Assembly (NCBI RefSeq): GCF_051245535.1
Contig: NZ_CP195303.1
Coordinates: 2,232,001-2,296,000, forward strand
DNA: 64,000 bases
Direction: 5' to 3'
Source: Micavibrio aeruginosavorus_D
Lineage (GTDB): Bacteria > Pseudomonadota > Alphaproteobacteria > Micavibrionales > Micavibrionaceae
Shown here: positions 17,338-26,131 of the stretch, in pieces
Layout of the letters: each line of letters opens with the position of its first letter
Numbering within the stretch: position 1 is the stretch's first letter
Program-made: the position numbers and the translations under genes
Notes under the pieces: generated by a model
What the model saw: only the letters and a program-made list of their open reading frames with translations
Databases searched by the model: none
Told to the model about the DNA's origin: nothing

Positions 17338-17814
17338 TTATTTATTCTGGCCCTCGACGTCGATCGCTTTGCGGGATGAATGACCATTTTGGCCAATCAC
17401 ATTTTGATCCTTGATGGCGATTTTGCGGGCCGCAGATTCGGGCTCGACCCGCTTCATTTCAATATGCAGAAGACCGCTGTCCAGTGACGCGCCGTCGACC
17501 TCGATCCCGTCGGCCAGAATGAAAGAGCGTTGGAACTGGCGCGCCGCGATCCCGCGATGCAGGTACAGGCGCGTATCGTCGTCTTCGGCTTGGCGGCCAC
17601 GGATGGTCAGTTGATTGTTCTCAACCTCGACATCCAAATCGTTCATGGTGAATCCGGCAACCGCCAGTGTAATCCGCAACCCGTTCTCGCCAATCTGTTC
17701 GATATTATATGGCGGGTATCCGTCGGATGTTTTTTTGATCCGGTCCAGGGTGCGTTCAAATTGTTCAAAGCCCAGAAACAGGGGCGAATCGAATACGGTC
17801 AGGCGTGAAGTCAT
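17338..17814 (-). CDS. Small heat-shock protein, Hsp20 / IbpA type
   Basis: The 158-residue alpha-crystallin-domain chaperone holds unfolding proteins in the cytoplasm. The N-terminus (FERTLDRIKK, YPPYNIEQ) and the domain motifs AGF-x-x-x-DLDVEVENNQLTIRG and RGIAARQFQRSF match the IbpA class. A C-terminal tail of about 30 residues is hydrophilic and lacks a clear I-x-I motif. An AGGAGG site precedes the start. DUF1150 follows on the same strand 108 bases downstream, probably in the same operon. Confidence 0.93.
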   Translation of the reverse strand: MTSRLTVFDSPLFLGFEQFERTLDRIKKTSDGYPPYNIEQIGENGLRITLAVAGFTMNDLDVEVENNQLTIRGRQAEDDDTRLYLHRGIAARQFQRSFILADGIEVDGASLDSGLLHIEMKRVEPESAARKIAIKDQNVIGQNGHSSRKAIDVEGQNK

Positions 17815-17950
17815 AATTATCCTCCTTCAAAGGTAAGCGAGGTTCGATGTTGGTCAGATCACCCGCCCCCTGATTGGCCCGAAAATTCGGCACCGTTGGT
17901 GGCGTGCAATCGATGGCCCGGCCATCCGGCACCATCCACTTAAATATATA

Positions 17951-17984
17951 GAAAACCCCCCGCCTTCATCAAGGCCAAGGGGGT
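17951..17984 (-). terminator. Terminator of the zinc-finger gene
   Basis: CCCCC-GCCTT and AAGGC-GGGGG arms form a hairpin with a small bulge. On the minus strand it is followed by TTTTCTATATATTT. It lies 50 bases past the stop of the zinc-finger gene. Confidence 0.65.
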
Positions 17985-18035
17985 AAAATGGGGGAGTAAA
18001 ATGGGGCGTGAAATTAACTGGCGGATTTTCGCGGT

Positions 18036-18221
18036 TTACGCGGCTTTTTGCTCAAACTGGCGGTCGCAATACAGGCATTCCACGGTTTTCCGGCCATCGA
18101 ACGTGTACCAGACTATCGGGTGCCCCAAGGCCCCGCCACCGCCATCGCAGCACACTTCGTCGCAATCTGCCTCAACCGCAATGATTTCCGGGGCTTGTGT
18201 GGGTGTGGGTTGTGTTGTCAT
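18036..18221 (-). CDS. zf-CHCC zinc-finger protein
   Basis: This 61-residue protein has the zf-CHCC pattern: C-CDGGGGALGHP, then a strand, then KTVECLYCDRQF. These supply the Cys-His-Cys-Cys zinc ligands. The domain is shared with the mitochondrial complex I subunit NDUFS6 and is widespread in alphaproteobacteria as a small stand-alone protein. A role linked to complex I or Fe-S assembly is possible but is not shown by the sequence. Confidence 0.88.
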   Translation of the reverse strand: MTTQPTPTQAPEIIAVEADCDEVCCDGGGGALGHPIVWYTFDGRKTVECLYCDRQFEQKAA

Positions 18222-18349
18222 AATAATGAAACCTTTAACGCGGCGTGCGCGGCGTTTACCAATTTGTTACCGAGTCACTTTATAAAAAAGGGGTAGGCCC
18301 GTCCAGAGGGGATCGGGCCAGCAAGCGGGAATCATCCGGGAATCATCCC

Positions 18350-18754
18350 ATGGCGACAAAAGACGCGGTTAAAATTCCGGACTTTATTGCCAACCCCGTG
18401 ACCACGGGGCGCGAAGACCGTTATGAAACGGTCATGATTGACGTGCCCAAAGTTTTGAAAAGCTGGCAAACCTCGCTCTTCTCCTATGAATGGATGCTGC
18501 CCGATGGCCGCATCAAGGATGTTGGTGAATTGCCAGAGAAAGAACAGCCCAAACGCGCCGAGGTCGAAGGCAAAATTTCCGCCGGCACCGCCTTGGAAAT
18601 GCCGATCCTTGGCATTGGTCTCATGGAAAATATTGAAATCGGTTCTGGCCGTGCCACGTTCCTGACGCTGGCGGCGCATGGCGTGCGCACCATGCCCGTG
18701 CATATTCCAAAATCCAACCAGTCTGAATTCAAAGCCTTTATTGCGAAGGCCTAG
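18350..18754 (+). CDS. Conserved hypothetical protein
   Basis: The 134-residue soluble protein has no signal peptide or membrane segment. No family is recognised, though the phrasing (DVPKVLKSWQTSLFSYEWMLPDG, GIGLMENIEIGSGRATFLTLAAHG) looks like a compact, conserved domain. The ATG at 18350 was chosen over the longer open frame from 18245. It stands divergent from the zinc-finger gene. Confidence 0.65.
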   Translation: MATKDAVKIPDFIANPVTTGREDRYETVMIDVPKVLKSWQTSLFSYEWMLPDGRIKDVGELPEKEQPKRAEVEGKISAGTALEMPILGIGLMENIEIGSGRATFLTLAAHGVRTMPVHIPKSNQSEFKAFIAKA

Positions 18755-18786
18755 CCAACAGGGGCCCCATCGGGCATCATAAATCC

Positions 18787-19482
18787 ATGAAACATATTCA
18801 AGGTCGCCGCAATGAACGCGGCAACGTCTTCTTTTATATCTTTGTGGGTGTGGCCTTGTTCGGGGCGCTGTCTTTCGCGATTTCGCAGGGCAACCGTGGG
18901 TCCGTGCAAACATTGGAACGTGACCGCGATAAATTGCTGGCCTCCGATATAATCGAGTATGGCGAAACCATCGCCCGGGCTGTGGCGCAAATTCGCCTGC
19001 GCGGAGCAACGCCGTCACAGGTCAGCTTCGCGCACGACGATCTGTCCGGCACTTACGGCACACCGGGGGCCAATCCCGATTTCGAAGTCTTCGATCCCAC
19101 AGGCGGTGGCGTTGTTTTAAAAACCATGGATGCGTCCTTGGGGGTTGGCGTGCCAACCATGTTGTTTACCGGGCATAATGAATTTATCGGTGCGGGCACA
19201 ACGGCGGGCACGGCTTCGTCGGCGGATCTGATCATGCTGGTGCGTGATTTGCGCGCTGATGTATGCAAATGGGTCAATGTCGTGGTGGATATTCAGGAAG
19301 AGGGCGATGCCATTCCGGTGGATGCACAGGCCGATTTCACACTGTTTGATGGTACATATGCGGGGGCGGAAACGCTGGGCGATGATGACACCGAAGACCG
19401 CCTGCGTAACCACAGCTCCGGCTGCTTCCGCGACACGGCGGCGAACCAGTATGTTTTCTACCGTGTGTTGATCGCGCGTTAG
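18787..19482 (+). CDS. Membrane-anchored protein with pilin-like N-terminus
   Basis: The 231-residue protein begins with a short basic leader (RRNERG) directly followed by a hydrophobic helix (about 13-32, NVFFYIFVGVALFGALSFA). The remainder is extracytoplasmic with one late pair of cysteines (VCKW and GCFRD). This resembles prepilin or pseudopilin N-termini, where cleavage would occur after a glycine, but residue 5 of the helix is not the usual glutamate. A simple membrane anchor is the alternative. It ends convergently with lptA, overlapping by 4 bases. Confidence 0.6.
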   Translation: MKHIQGRRNERGNVFFYIFVGVALFGALSFAISQGNRGSVQTLERDRDKLLASDIIEYGETIARAVAQIRLRGATPSQVSFAHDDLSGTYGTPGANPDFEVFDPTGGGVVLKTMDASLGVGVPTMLFTGHNEFIGAGTTAGTASSADLIMLVRDLRADVCKWVNVVVDIQEEGDAIPVDAQADFTLFDGTYAGAETLGDDDTEDRLRNHSSGCFRDTAANQYVFYRVLIAR

Positions 19483-20396
19483 GGCGTAACCGGCTCATCC
19501 GCAGCCGGTGCGGGAATGACCGTGATGATTGGCTTCAAATCCGTCTTTGCCGGTGTTGCCTCGGCCTTTGGCTGTACGGGCGTTTCCGCTTTCTCATTCG
19601 TCTTATCCTCTGGATAAAACACACCGCGCACGCGGCCATCGGCCCCTTTTTGCACGGTGTTTCCGGTCAATGTGCTGACATTGGTGGTCAGGTTGACGGT
19701 GGCTTTTTCGCCTTCCAGAATATTCTGGCCCCGGGTGATTTTGACATTGCCGGTGACGATCGCCGTGTTGGTGGCCGCATCATAATCGCCGCGATGGCCC
19801 GTCAGAATTTCCGTCGGGGTGGTGATTTTGATGCCGCCGGTGGCTTCCATGCGTTCCAGCTTGCGGGATTGTTCACTGTCCGCACTTTGCGCGGCGAAGA
19901 AGGCCGACATGCTGGGCGCTTCCAAAATATCTTCGCCACGGACTAGCTTGGCATTGCCAATCGCCGACAACCGCCCGCCATTCACGTCATATTCAAATTT
20001 TTCCGTGGCGGTAACCGTTTGCTCCGGCGATGTCATACGCAAATCACCGCCGGTCAATGTGGCCATGCCGCTATCCACGTCATAAATGGCGTGGTTGCCG
20101 TACGCGGTGTTGATGCCCGATGTAATCGCCACATCCGTTTCCGCAGTCAGGCGGTAAATATCCATGTTCTTGCCGTTGGCTTCGCGGTAATCGGCGGTCA
20201 GCGTTTCGGCGGCGATGATGGTATCGCCCTGTTGCGCAACGGCTTTGCCCTTGGCGATATAACGCTTGTCATTGCGATGCCATTCCAGCGTTTTATCCGC
20301 GCTGATTTCCAGCGGTTGCTGGCTGTTGTTCGTTTGGGCCATGGCCGCCGGCGTGTAAAGGGCGCACACGAGAAGCAGAGCGAGACATTTTTTCAT
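19479..20396 (-). CDS. lptA: LPS transport periplasmic protein LptA
   Basis: LptA forms the periplasmic bridge that carries LPS from LptC to the outer membrane. The 305-residue protein has a signal peptide (about 1-20, ending AMAQ) and OstA-type beta-jellyroll repeats (about 28-230) with LEISADKTLEWHR, AKGKAVAQQGDTIIAAE and VTGNVKITRGQNILEGEKA. It is longer than E. coli LptA (185) because of extra strands and an alanine/proline-rich tail, common in alphaproteobacteria. The start overlaps the lptC stop by 4 bases. Confidence 0.92.
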   Translation of the reverse strand: MKKCLALLLVCALYTPAAMAQTNNSQQPLEISADKTLEWHRNDKRYIAKGKAVAQQGDTIIAAETLTADYREANGKNMDIYRLTAETDVAITSGINTAYGNHAIYDVDSGMATLTGGDLRMTSPEQTVTATEKFEYDVNGGRLSAIGNAKLVRGEDILEAPSMSAFFAAQSADSEQSRKLERMEATGGIKITTPTEILTGHRGDYDAATNTAIVTGNVKITRGQNILEGEKATVNLTTNVSTLTGNTVQKGADGRVRGVFYPEDKTNEKAETPVQPKAEATPAKTDLKPIITVIPAPAADEPVTP

Positions 20397-21085
20397 TGCG
20401 AAAGCCCCTTCACAGAGCGGTTGAGAACCAGTGTCGCAGGCCCAGTGAAAACCAGAACGCCGCTGACGCCATCACCCTGCATGCCCGTGGCCTGTAATGT
20501 GCCCGCCGGGCCGCTGCCGCGCACGGCGTCGGTGGTGTTTATTGTCCGTGTATTCATATCAACGAACAGGGATGCGGTTTCCATCATGTACCCTTCATCC
20601 TGCGTCAAACGCACATTGCCGGTCAGGGTCAGATTCTTTTGTTCCTGACGGTATTCGCCCTGATCCGCTTCGCCCGCGATCCAGTGCCCGGATGTCAGTT
20701 TGATATCCGCCTTCGGCTTGTTCAACAGGATCAAGGTTTGATCATTATTGTCCTGTGTGGCGGATATGGCGGTGACGGTAAAGGGTTGGGCGTTGCTATC
20801 TTCGCTTTCAAAACGCGGATTGATCAGCTCGTTCCGGCCAACCGTCTGGGGCAGCAGTTCTTCCTTGCGGACCGGGGCCATGTTGTCTTCCATCTTCGGC
20901 CAGGCAATCACAACCGCGACAATCGCCAGCGCCGCCATCGGCAGCAACAGGCGCACCCACCGCATGATAAAGGTCCGGCGCTGCCCCGTCAGCCGCAGCC
21001 GCGCGCGTTCCCGCGTGCTGGGGCGTAAGAGCTGCGACAGGCGCGCCCGGTCCAGATCGTTATCATCGTCGCCGTGATGCGTCAT
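20393..21085 (-). CDS. lptC: LPS export protein LptC
   Basis: LptC is the single-span inner-membrane protein that passes LPS from LptFG to LptA. The 230-residue protein has a basic cytoplasmic N-terminus (1-42), one membrane helix (about 43-64) and a periplasmic jellyroll. It lies between dedA and lptA with 4-base overlaps on both sides, so translation is probably coupled. The position directly before lptA supports the call, although LptC sequences diverge strongly. Confidence 0.87.
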   Translation of the reverse strand: MTHHGDDDNDLDRARLSQLLRPSTRERARLRLTGQRRTFIMRWVRLLLPMAALAIVAVVIAWPKMEDNMAPVRKEELLPQTVGRNELINPRFESEDSNAQPFTVTAISATQDNNDQTLILLNKPKADIKLTSGHWIAGEADQGEYRQEQKNLTLTGNVRLTQDEGYMMETASLFVDMNTRTINTTDAVRGSGPAGTLQATGMQGDGVSGVLVFTGPATLVLNRSVKGLSQ

Positions 21086-21711
21086 GCTTTATCGTTCTCG
21101 GGTGCGGCGGCCTTGCTGGTGCGCATTTCTTTCCAGATATGGAAGACGGACGGCAAAACCGAAATCACGATAATCACCAGAATGATCGGCAGGATATACA
21201 TGTCGATCTTGTCCTGCGGGATCAAATCGCCAAGGAAGAACCCCAGCATGGTCAGACCCAGAGCCCACGCCACCGCACCCACAATGGTGTAGATGAAAAA
21301 CACGCGGTACGACATGCCCACCATACCCGCCAAAAACGGCGTGAATGTGCGGATAATTGGCATAAACCGCGCCAGAACGATGGCCATTTTGCCATGGCGG
21401 TCAAAGAAGTCGGACGTCATCTGAATGTATTTGGGCTTCAGGAATTTTTCCGTGCGCGGGTTGATGATTTTCATGCCCACGCGTTTGCCGATTTCATAGC
21501 CCAGCAAATTTCCGGTCACGGCGGCAACGAAACATCCGCCCGCCAGCCATCCAATCGGCATCAAATCCTGTCCCGCCAGAACACCAGCGGCGAACAACAA
21601 CGAATCCCCCGGCATAAAGAAGCAGAACAAAATGCCGGATTCGGCAAACACCACGGCCCAAACGCCCCACATGCCCAGTGTTTCGATCAGGTGCAGAATA
21701 TCAAAATGCAT
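21082..21711 (-). CDS. DedA family membrane protein
   Basis: The 209-residue polytopic protein has the DedA pattern: VVFAESGILFCFFMPGDSLLFAAG, GNLLGYEIGKRVG, FFDRHGKMAIVLARFMPIIRTFTPFLAGM. The R in ARFMPIIRTF is a key family residue. DedA proteins act as lipid-carrier (undecaprenyl phosphate) or phospholipid flippases. Its place inside a Kdo/LPS operon fits a role in carrier recycling, but this is inferred. Confidence 0.92.
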   Translation of the reverse strand: MHFDILHLIETLGMWGVWAVVFAESGILFCFFMPGDSLLFAAGVLAGQDLMPIGWLAGGCFVAAVTGNLLGYEIGKRVGMKIINPRTEKFLKPKYIQMTSDFFDRHGKMAIVLARFMPIIRTFTPFLAGMVGMSYRVFFIYTIVGAVAWALGLTMLGFFLGDLIPQDKIDMYILPIILVIIVISVLPSVFHIWKEMRTSKAAAPENDKA

Positions 21712-21735
21712 GGTGGTACGCCTTTATGGGGTGAA

Positions 21736-22767
21736 TTAAACGATTCCGGCCTGCAGGCAATCCTGCAAACGGATCAATCCGGTCAGATTGTTCGCATCAT
21801 CGACGACGATCAAACTGGTCAAATATTGGCCCGGTGTTTTGGTCATGACATCCACGGCCTCAACCGCCAGCGCGTCATGCGCGATGGTGCGCGGGTTCTT
21901 GCTCATGATCTCACTGACTTTGCGGGACAGCAGATCCGGGCCCATATGGCGCTTCAAATCGCCGTCGGTGATAATCCCGGCCAGCTTTTTCGATGAATCC
22001 AGTGCCAGCACAACGCCGAGGTTTTTTGCGCTCAGCATCAAAATCGCCTGATCCATCGTGGCCGATTGGTCGATGAGGGGCAGGGCGTCATAGGCATGCA
22101 TCAACGCGGATACTTTTTGCAAACGCTGGCCCAGCTTGCCGCCCGGGTGCCAGACTTTGAAATCATCCTTGCTCAAGCCCATGCGTTCCAGCAACGCAAC
22201 CGCAATCGCATCGCCCAACGCCAATGTCATGGTGGTGGATGTCGTCGGGGCCATGCCGATGGGGCAGGCTTCCGGCATTTGCGGCAACAACAACAACTGG
22301 TCCGCATGTTTGGCCAATGCGCTGTCCGCTTTGCTGGTGATGGCGATCAAGGTGATACCAAAACGGCGCGTATAATGGATCAGGTCGGAGAGTTCCGCAC
22401 TGCCCCCGGAATTGGACAACAACAAGACGATGTCGTCTTCTGTCACCATGCCCAAATCGCCGTGGCTGGCTTCGCCCGGGTGGACGAAGAAAGACGGCGT
22501 GCCGGTGGAGGCGAATGTCGCGGCCAGTTTCTTGGCGATATGCCCCGACTTGCCAATGCCCGCCACGATCAAACGGCCCCGGCCCGTATCCTTCATCGCC
22601 TGAATGGCGGCGACGGCGCGGGCGAAATTATCATCCATCGATGCGGCCAGCGCGTTCAGCCCCGCCACTTCCGTTTCAATGGTGCGGCGGCCCGTGGCGA
22701 TGTCGCGCGCGGCCTTGTCGGTGTCCATCGGCGTGGTGTCGGCGTCAAAGCGCGGTGCGGTCATCAT
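21736..22767 (-). CDS. kdsD: D-arabinose 5-phosphate isomerase
   Basis: KdsD interconverts ribulose 5-phosphate and arabinose 5-phosphate, the first step to Kdo for LPS. The 343-residue protein has an SIS domain (about 45-190; VAGIGKSGHIAKKLAATFASTGTPSFFVHP, SNSGGSAEL) and two C-terminal CBS domains (about 220-340; ADGDLKRHMG-like ITDGDLKRHMGPDL). It sits in the same minus-strand run as lptC and lptA, a common alphaproteobacterial arrangement. Confidence 0.95.
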   Translation of the reverse strand: MMTAPRFDADTTPMDTDKAARDIATGRRTIETEVAGLNALAASMDDNFARAVAAIQAMKDTGRGRLIVAGIGKSGHIAKKLAATFASTGTPSFFVHPGEASHGDLGMVTEDDIVLLLSNSGGSAELSDLIHYTRRFGITLIAITSKADSALAKHADQLLLLPQMPEACPIGMAPTTSTTMTLALGDAIAVALLERMGLSKDDFKVWHPGGKLGQRLQKVSALMHAYDALPLIDQSATMDQAILMLSAKNLGVVLALDSSKKLAGIITDGDLKRHMGPDLLSRKVSEIMSKNPRTIAHDALAVEAVDVMTKTPGQYLTSLIVVDDANNLTGLIRLQDCLQAGIV

Positions 22768-22784
22768 GGCGGTCTTTCTTATCT

Positions 22785-23399
22785 TTAATTGTGCGCGAAA
22801 ATGTCGGTTTCCGGCCAGCCCATTAAATCCAGTTGCGCGCGGGTCGGCACGAAATCGAACAATTTCTGCGCCAGCTCCAAACGGTTTTCGCGTTTCAGCA
22901 TCATTTCCAGACGCTCTTTCAACGCATGCAGATGCAACACATCATTGGCGGCGTAATTCATCTGTTCCGGGCTGAGCGTATCATAACCCCAGTCGGATGA
23001 TTGTTGTTGCTTGTTCAACTCAATGCCCAGAAGCTCGCGGCACAATTCGCGCAAACCGTGCTTGTCGGTATAGGTCCGGCACAGCATGGACGCCAACCGC
23101 GTGCACCACAGCGGGTTACACTCCACACCCAGATAATGTTTGATAATCGCCACATCGAACCGGGCGAAATGGAACAATTTCAAAACGCTCGGATCGCCCA
23201 GCAATTTTTTCAAATTCGGCGCGTCATATTGGCCCCGTTCAAACTGCACCAGATGCGCGGTGCCATCCCCGGCGGACAGTTGCACAACGCACAAACGGTC
23301 GCGGTGATTGTTCAAGCCCATGGCCTCGGTATCAACGGCGATGATTGTGCCGAAATTCAATCCCGCGGGCAGATCGCCCTTATGCAACGTCACGGTCAT
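22785..23399 (-). CDS. rnd: Ribonuclease D (catalytic domain only)
   Basis: This 3'-5' exoribonuclease is of the DEDD family. Exo I is AVDTEAMGLN, Exo II lies in LKLFHFARFDVAIIKHYLG and Exo III in YAANDVLHLHALKERL. At 204 residues it lacks the HRDC domain of E. coli RNase D (about 375), as in many alphaproteobacterial short forms. It begins the operon rnd-kdsD-dedA-lptC-lptA. Confidence 0.92.
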   Translation of the reverse strand: MTVTLHKGDLPAGLNFGTIIAVDTEAMGLNNHRDRLCVVQLSAGDGTAHLVQFERGQYDAPNLKKLLGDPSVLKLFHFARFDVAIIKHYLGVECNPLWCTRLASMLCRTYTDKHGLRELCRELLGIELNKQQQSSDWGYDTLSPEQMNYAANDVLHLHALKERLEMMLKRENRLELAQKLFDFVPTRAQLDLMGWPETDIFAHN

Positions 23400-23495
23400 G
23401 GGTATCCCTTATGGTTAAAAAACAAAAACCCGCCACATTATCGCGGGCGGGTGATCGTCATTCAAGGCGTAAACGCCTCAATACTCTAGAATTAA

Positions 23496-23582
23496 TGGTG
23501 CCCAGAAGAAGACTCGAACTTCCACGACCTTTCGGCCACACGGACCTGAACCGTGCGCGTCTACCAATTCCGCCACCTGGGC
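23496..23582 (-). tRNA. tRNA-Leu (anticodon CAG)
   Basis: On the minus strand the cloverleaf begins GCCCAGG, has the GGTAGACGC D-loop typical of leucine tRNA, and an anticodon loop TTCAGGT on the stem CACGG/CCGTG. A long variable arm, GTTCGAGTC in the T-loop, and an encoded CCA end follow. The anticodon is CAG, reading CUG. The gene stands alone between rnd and the receiver gene. Confidence 0.97.
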
Positions 23583-23815
23583 ACGGCATTTGGATTTTTC
23601 TCCGCCTCGCGGCGAAGGCCCTTTAATTAGCGAAGCCTCATGCCCTTGTAAAGCACTATTTTGGGGCGGAATTCCCGGTTTTTGCCGATTTTGCGCCCTC
23701 TTACCCATTTTTTAAGACCAGCCTTGGCACAATGGGAAAATAGGATAGAATAATCAGACCTTTATTTAAGACATATCCCCCCGGATTTTCGGGGGTTTCA
23801 AGGGATCAGCCCACC

Positions 23816-24664
23816 ATGAAAATCCTCGTGATTGACCGCGACAGCCTGACGACCCAGCTCGTATCCGCCCGCCTGCAAACGGCCGGCCATACGGTGGTGG
23901 AGGAAGCGGTGAAAAACAACGCGATTGAACGGCTGGGGGTGGAACCCTTTGACGCGGTCTTTATCGACCCCGCGCCGCTGAACAATGCGCGCCCGATCAT
24001 TCTGGGCATTCGCCGTTCGGTGCGGAATTACCCCTATATCGTCCTGATGTCCGGGTCCATGGACCGGGTCGAAGCCCTGAAATCCGGGGCCAATGACGTG
24101 ATGCTGAAACCCATCGACGGGGCGGGCCTCGAAAAAATGGGCCAGAACGCCGAACGTCTGACCAGCCTGATCGCCCGCATCGGTGACGATACCGAGGACT
24201 TCCCCTCCGCTGGCGGCGTCATCGCCAAATCCGCCTTTAACCAATTGTTCCTGTCCTGTCTGGACCGGGCCGACCGCTACGGCGAACGCTCTTTCCTCGT
24301 CTTTATCGGCATCAAAAACCACAAGGATGTGATGGAAGTGGACGGCCCGTACGCCGCTGCGGCCCTGTCCGCGCGCCTATCGCAAACATTGGTTCGCCTG
24401 CGCCGCCAAAGCGACATCATCGCGCAAACGGGTAAAAACGAATATTGCCTGATGCTGCAACGGCCCCAATACGAAACCGAACCGCTGGAAGCCGCCACCC
24501 GCTTTGCCGAGGCCCTGTCGAAAAACGCCGACCTGTCCTCCAGCGGCCAGATGGGCGTCCAGCTCTACGTCACCCTCGTCGACCTCCCCGTCGGCGCCCT
24601 CCACGCCGACCACACGGTCCAACCGGGGAACGCGACGGAATTTGCCATCGGGTCGATGGCGTAG
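23816..24664 (+). CDS. Receiver protein with degenerate GGDEF-like domain
   Basis: The 282-residue protein has an N-terminal receiver (1-118) with Asp7, phospho-acceptor Asp51 (FIDPAP) and Lys98 (MLKPID). A second domain follows (about 135-275) with the fold pattern of GGDEF proteins. The signature position reads GKNEY at 206-210 (in IAQTGKNEYCLML), so the catalytic motif is lost and cyclase activity is unlikely. It may act as a signal-controlled binding or interaction protein. It stands alone after the tRNA gene. Confidence 0.72.
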   Translation: MKILVIDRDSLTTQLVSARLQTAGHTVVEEAVKNNAIERLGVEPFDAVFIDPAPLNNARPIILGIRRSVRNYPYIVLMSGSMDRVEALKSGANDVMLKPIDGAGLEKMGQNAERLTSLIARIGDDTEDFPSAGGVIAKSAFNQLFLSCLDRADRYGERSFLVFIGIKNHKDVMEVDGPYAAAALSARLSQTLVRLRRQSDIIAQTGKNEYCLMLQRPQYETEPLEAATRFAEALSKNADLSSSGQMGVQLYVTLVDLPVGALHADHTVQPGNATEFAIGSMA

Positions 24665-24732
24665 GAGTAATTTGAGTATCTTCCATTATTTGATACTCAA
24701 AAGTTTGTCGCGACCAAACCGGGGAAGGCGTA

Positions 24733-24996
24733 ATGCGATATAAAAGCATAGCTATAATATTTTTGTGTTGTTTAATGCTCGCCGCTTGTGCCACCCAACC
24801 CTATGCGGACACTTATGATGATGTCCCTGGATTTTTTTCTGGAATTTGGCACGGCCTGACAGCGTGGATTGCACTCATAGGGCATATTTTTGATGACAGC
24901 ATAAGAATTTATGCCTTTCCCAATAGTGGCGGCTGGTATGATTTTGGTTTCCTGCTAGGCATTAGTAGCTGGGGCGGCTTATTTGCGGTCAGATAG
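24733..24996 (+). CDS. Small lipoprotein
   Basis: The 87-residue protein has a signal peptide with the lipobox LAAC (Cys19). A conserved-looking tail has two hydrophobic stretches (GIWHGLTAWIALIGHIF, WYDFGFLLGIS). Similar short lipoproteins with the ending YDFGFLLG are widespread; their role is not known. The base composition is lower in GC than its neighbours. Confidence 0.7.
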   Translation: MRYKSIAIIFLCCLMLAACATQPYADTYDDVPGFFSGIWHGLTAWIALIGHIFDDSIRIYAFPNSGGWYDFGFLLGISSWGGLFAVR

Positions 24997-25108
24997 TATG
25001 GTGCGTAAGGCAGGTGATTGGGAATTAATTCCTTGACAATGCATTGATCCAAGGCGATACTGGCCCCTGTCGCCGGGACCAATGTATCCATTTTTGCCCG
25101 GCTTTTTT

Positions 25109-25141
25109 GCGCGCTGACCTTCACGGTTCGGCGCGTTTTTT
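25109..25141 (+). terminator. Possible terminator after the lipoprotein gene
   Basis: An imperfect hairpin (CGCGCTGACC / GGTTCGGCGCG) is followed by a run of six T. It lies about 110 bases after the lipoprotein stop and 25 bases before the next start. Confidence 0.5.
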
Positions 25142-25165
25142 ATTGTGATTTGAAGGAGATAAAGA

Positions 25166-25504
25166 ATGGCAACTTTACTGCCCCGTGACAGTGATAATAC
25201 CCCCATCCCCGCCGTGCGGCTGAAATCCGGTGGGGCGCATGCGTTGACCGCGGCGGCCACGTCCAGCCGGAATGCGACCGCGTTTGATGATGATACGCGG
25301 ATCGTCAGTGTCTGTGCCACCGCCCCGGTTTACATTGCCTTTGGTGATGCGAGCGTGGTGGCGACTACGGCGGATCATTATTTCCCGGCCAATTTGTATT
25401 ACGATTTCTGCATCGGCGGGGACCGCGTGGCGCATTACACCCATATGGCGGTGCTGCGCGTCGGGGCGGAAGATTGTTCCGTCTATGTGTCGGAAAAAGA
25501 ATAG
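25166..25504 (+). CDS. Hypothetical protein, compact beta-rich
   Basis: The 112-residue soluble protein has no signal peptide. The central stretch APVYIAFGDASVVATTADHYFPANLYYDF looks like a small beta-sandwich of the kind seen in phage-derived head or tail accessory proteins, but this is only a visual likeness. A strong GAAGGAG site precedes the ATG. It is convergent with recR. Confidence 0.6.
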   Translation: MATLLPRDSDNTPIPAVRLKSGGAHALTAAATSSRNATAFDDDTRIVSVCATAPVYIAFGDASVVATTADHYFPANLYYDFCIGGDRVAHYTHMAVLRVGAEDCSVYVSEKE

Positions 25505-25519
25505 GAACGGCGCGAGGGT

Positions 25520-26131
25520 TTACGCCCGCGATTTCAACGCCGTGGCGATGGTGCCGTCATCCAGATAATCCAGATCGCCACCCACCGGAATACCGTGGGC
25601 CAGTCGTGTGACTTTCACGCTCTGGCCTTCGGTTCCGTGCCCTCTCAGGCGGTCGGTGATGTAATGCGCCGTGGCTTGCCCGTCCACCGTGGCGGCCAGC
25701 GCTAGAATGATTTCATCAAACCCGTCATGTCGCACGCGGTCTAGCAGCGATGCAATGCGCAGATCCTGCGGCCCGATTCCGTCCAGTGCGGACAGCAACC
25801 CACCCAGAATATGATACCGCCCCTTATACGCGCCGGTGCGTTCAATCGCCCATAAATCCGACACGCCAGACACCACGCACAACGTGCGGGCATTGCGGCT
25901 GGGGTCCTGACACACGCGGCAGGGGTCGGCCATGTCCAGATTGCCGCACGCCGAACAGGTGCGAATGGTTTCCGCCGCATGGTCCAACGCATGGGCCAGC
26001 GGTTTCATGGCCGTGTCCTTGCGTGACAGAAGATGCAGCGCAATCCGCCGCGCCGACCGTGGCCCCAGACCGGGCAGGTTGGCGAAGGCGCGGATCAACT
26101 GATCCATGGGTCCGTCATCGCGGCTGCTCAT
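25520..26131 (-). CDS. recR: Recombination protein RecR
   Basis: RecR works with RecF and RecO to load RecA at gaps. The 203-residue protein has the helix-hairpin-helix LPGLGPRSARRIALHLL, a four-cysteine zinc finger (CSACGNLD ... CRVC, about 58-75) and a Toprim domain (LCVVSGVSDLWAIER, LALAATVDGQATAHYI). Its start overlaps the upstream reductase gene by 4 bases. The usual dnaX and ybaB neighbours are absent. Confidence 0.96.
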   Translation of the reverse strand: MSSRDDGPMDQLIRAFANLPGLGPRSARRIALHLLSRKDTAMKPLAHALDHAAETIRTCSACGNLDMADPCRVCQDPSRNARTLCVVSGVSDLWAIERTGAYKGRYHILGGLLSALDGIGPQDLRIASLLDRVRHDGFDEIILALAATVDGQATAHYITDRLRGHGTEGQSVKVTRLAHGIPVGGDLDYLDDGTIATALKSRA

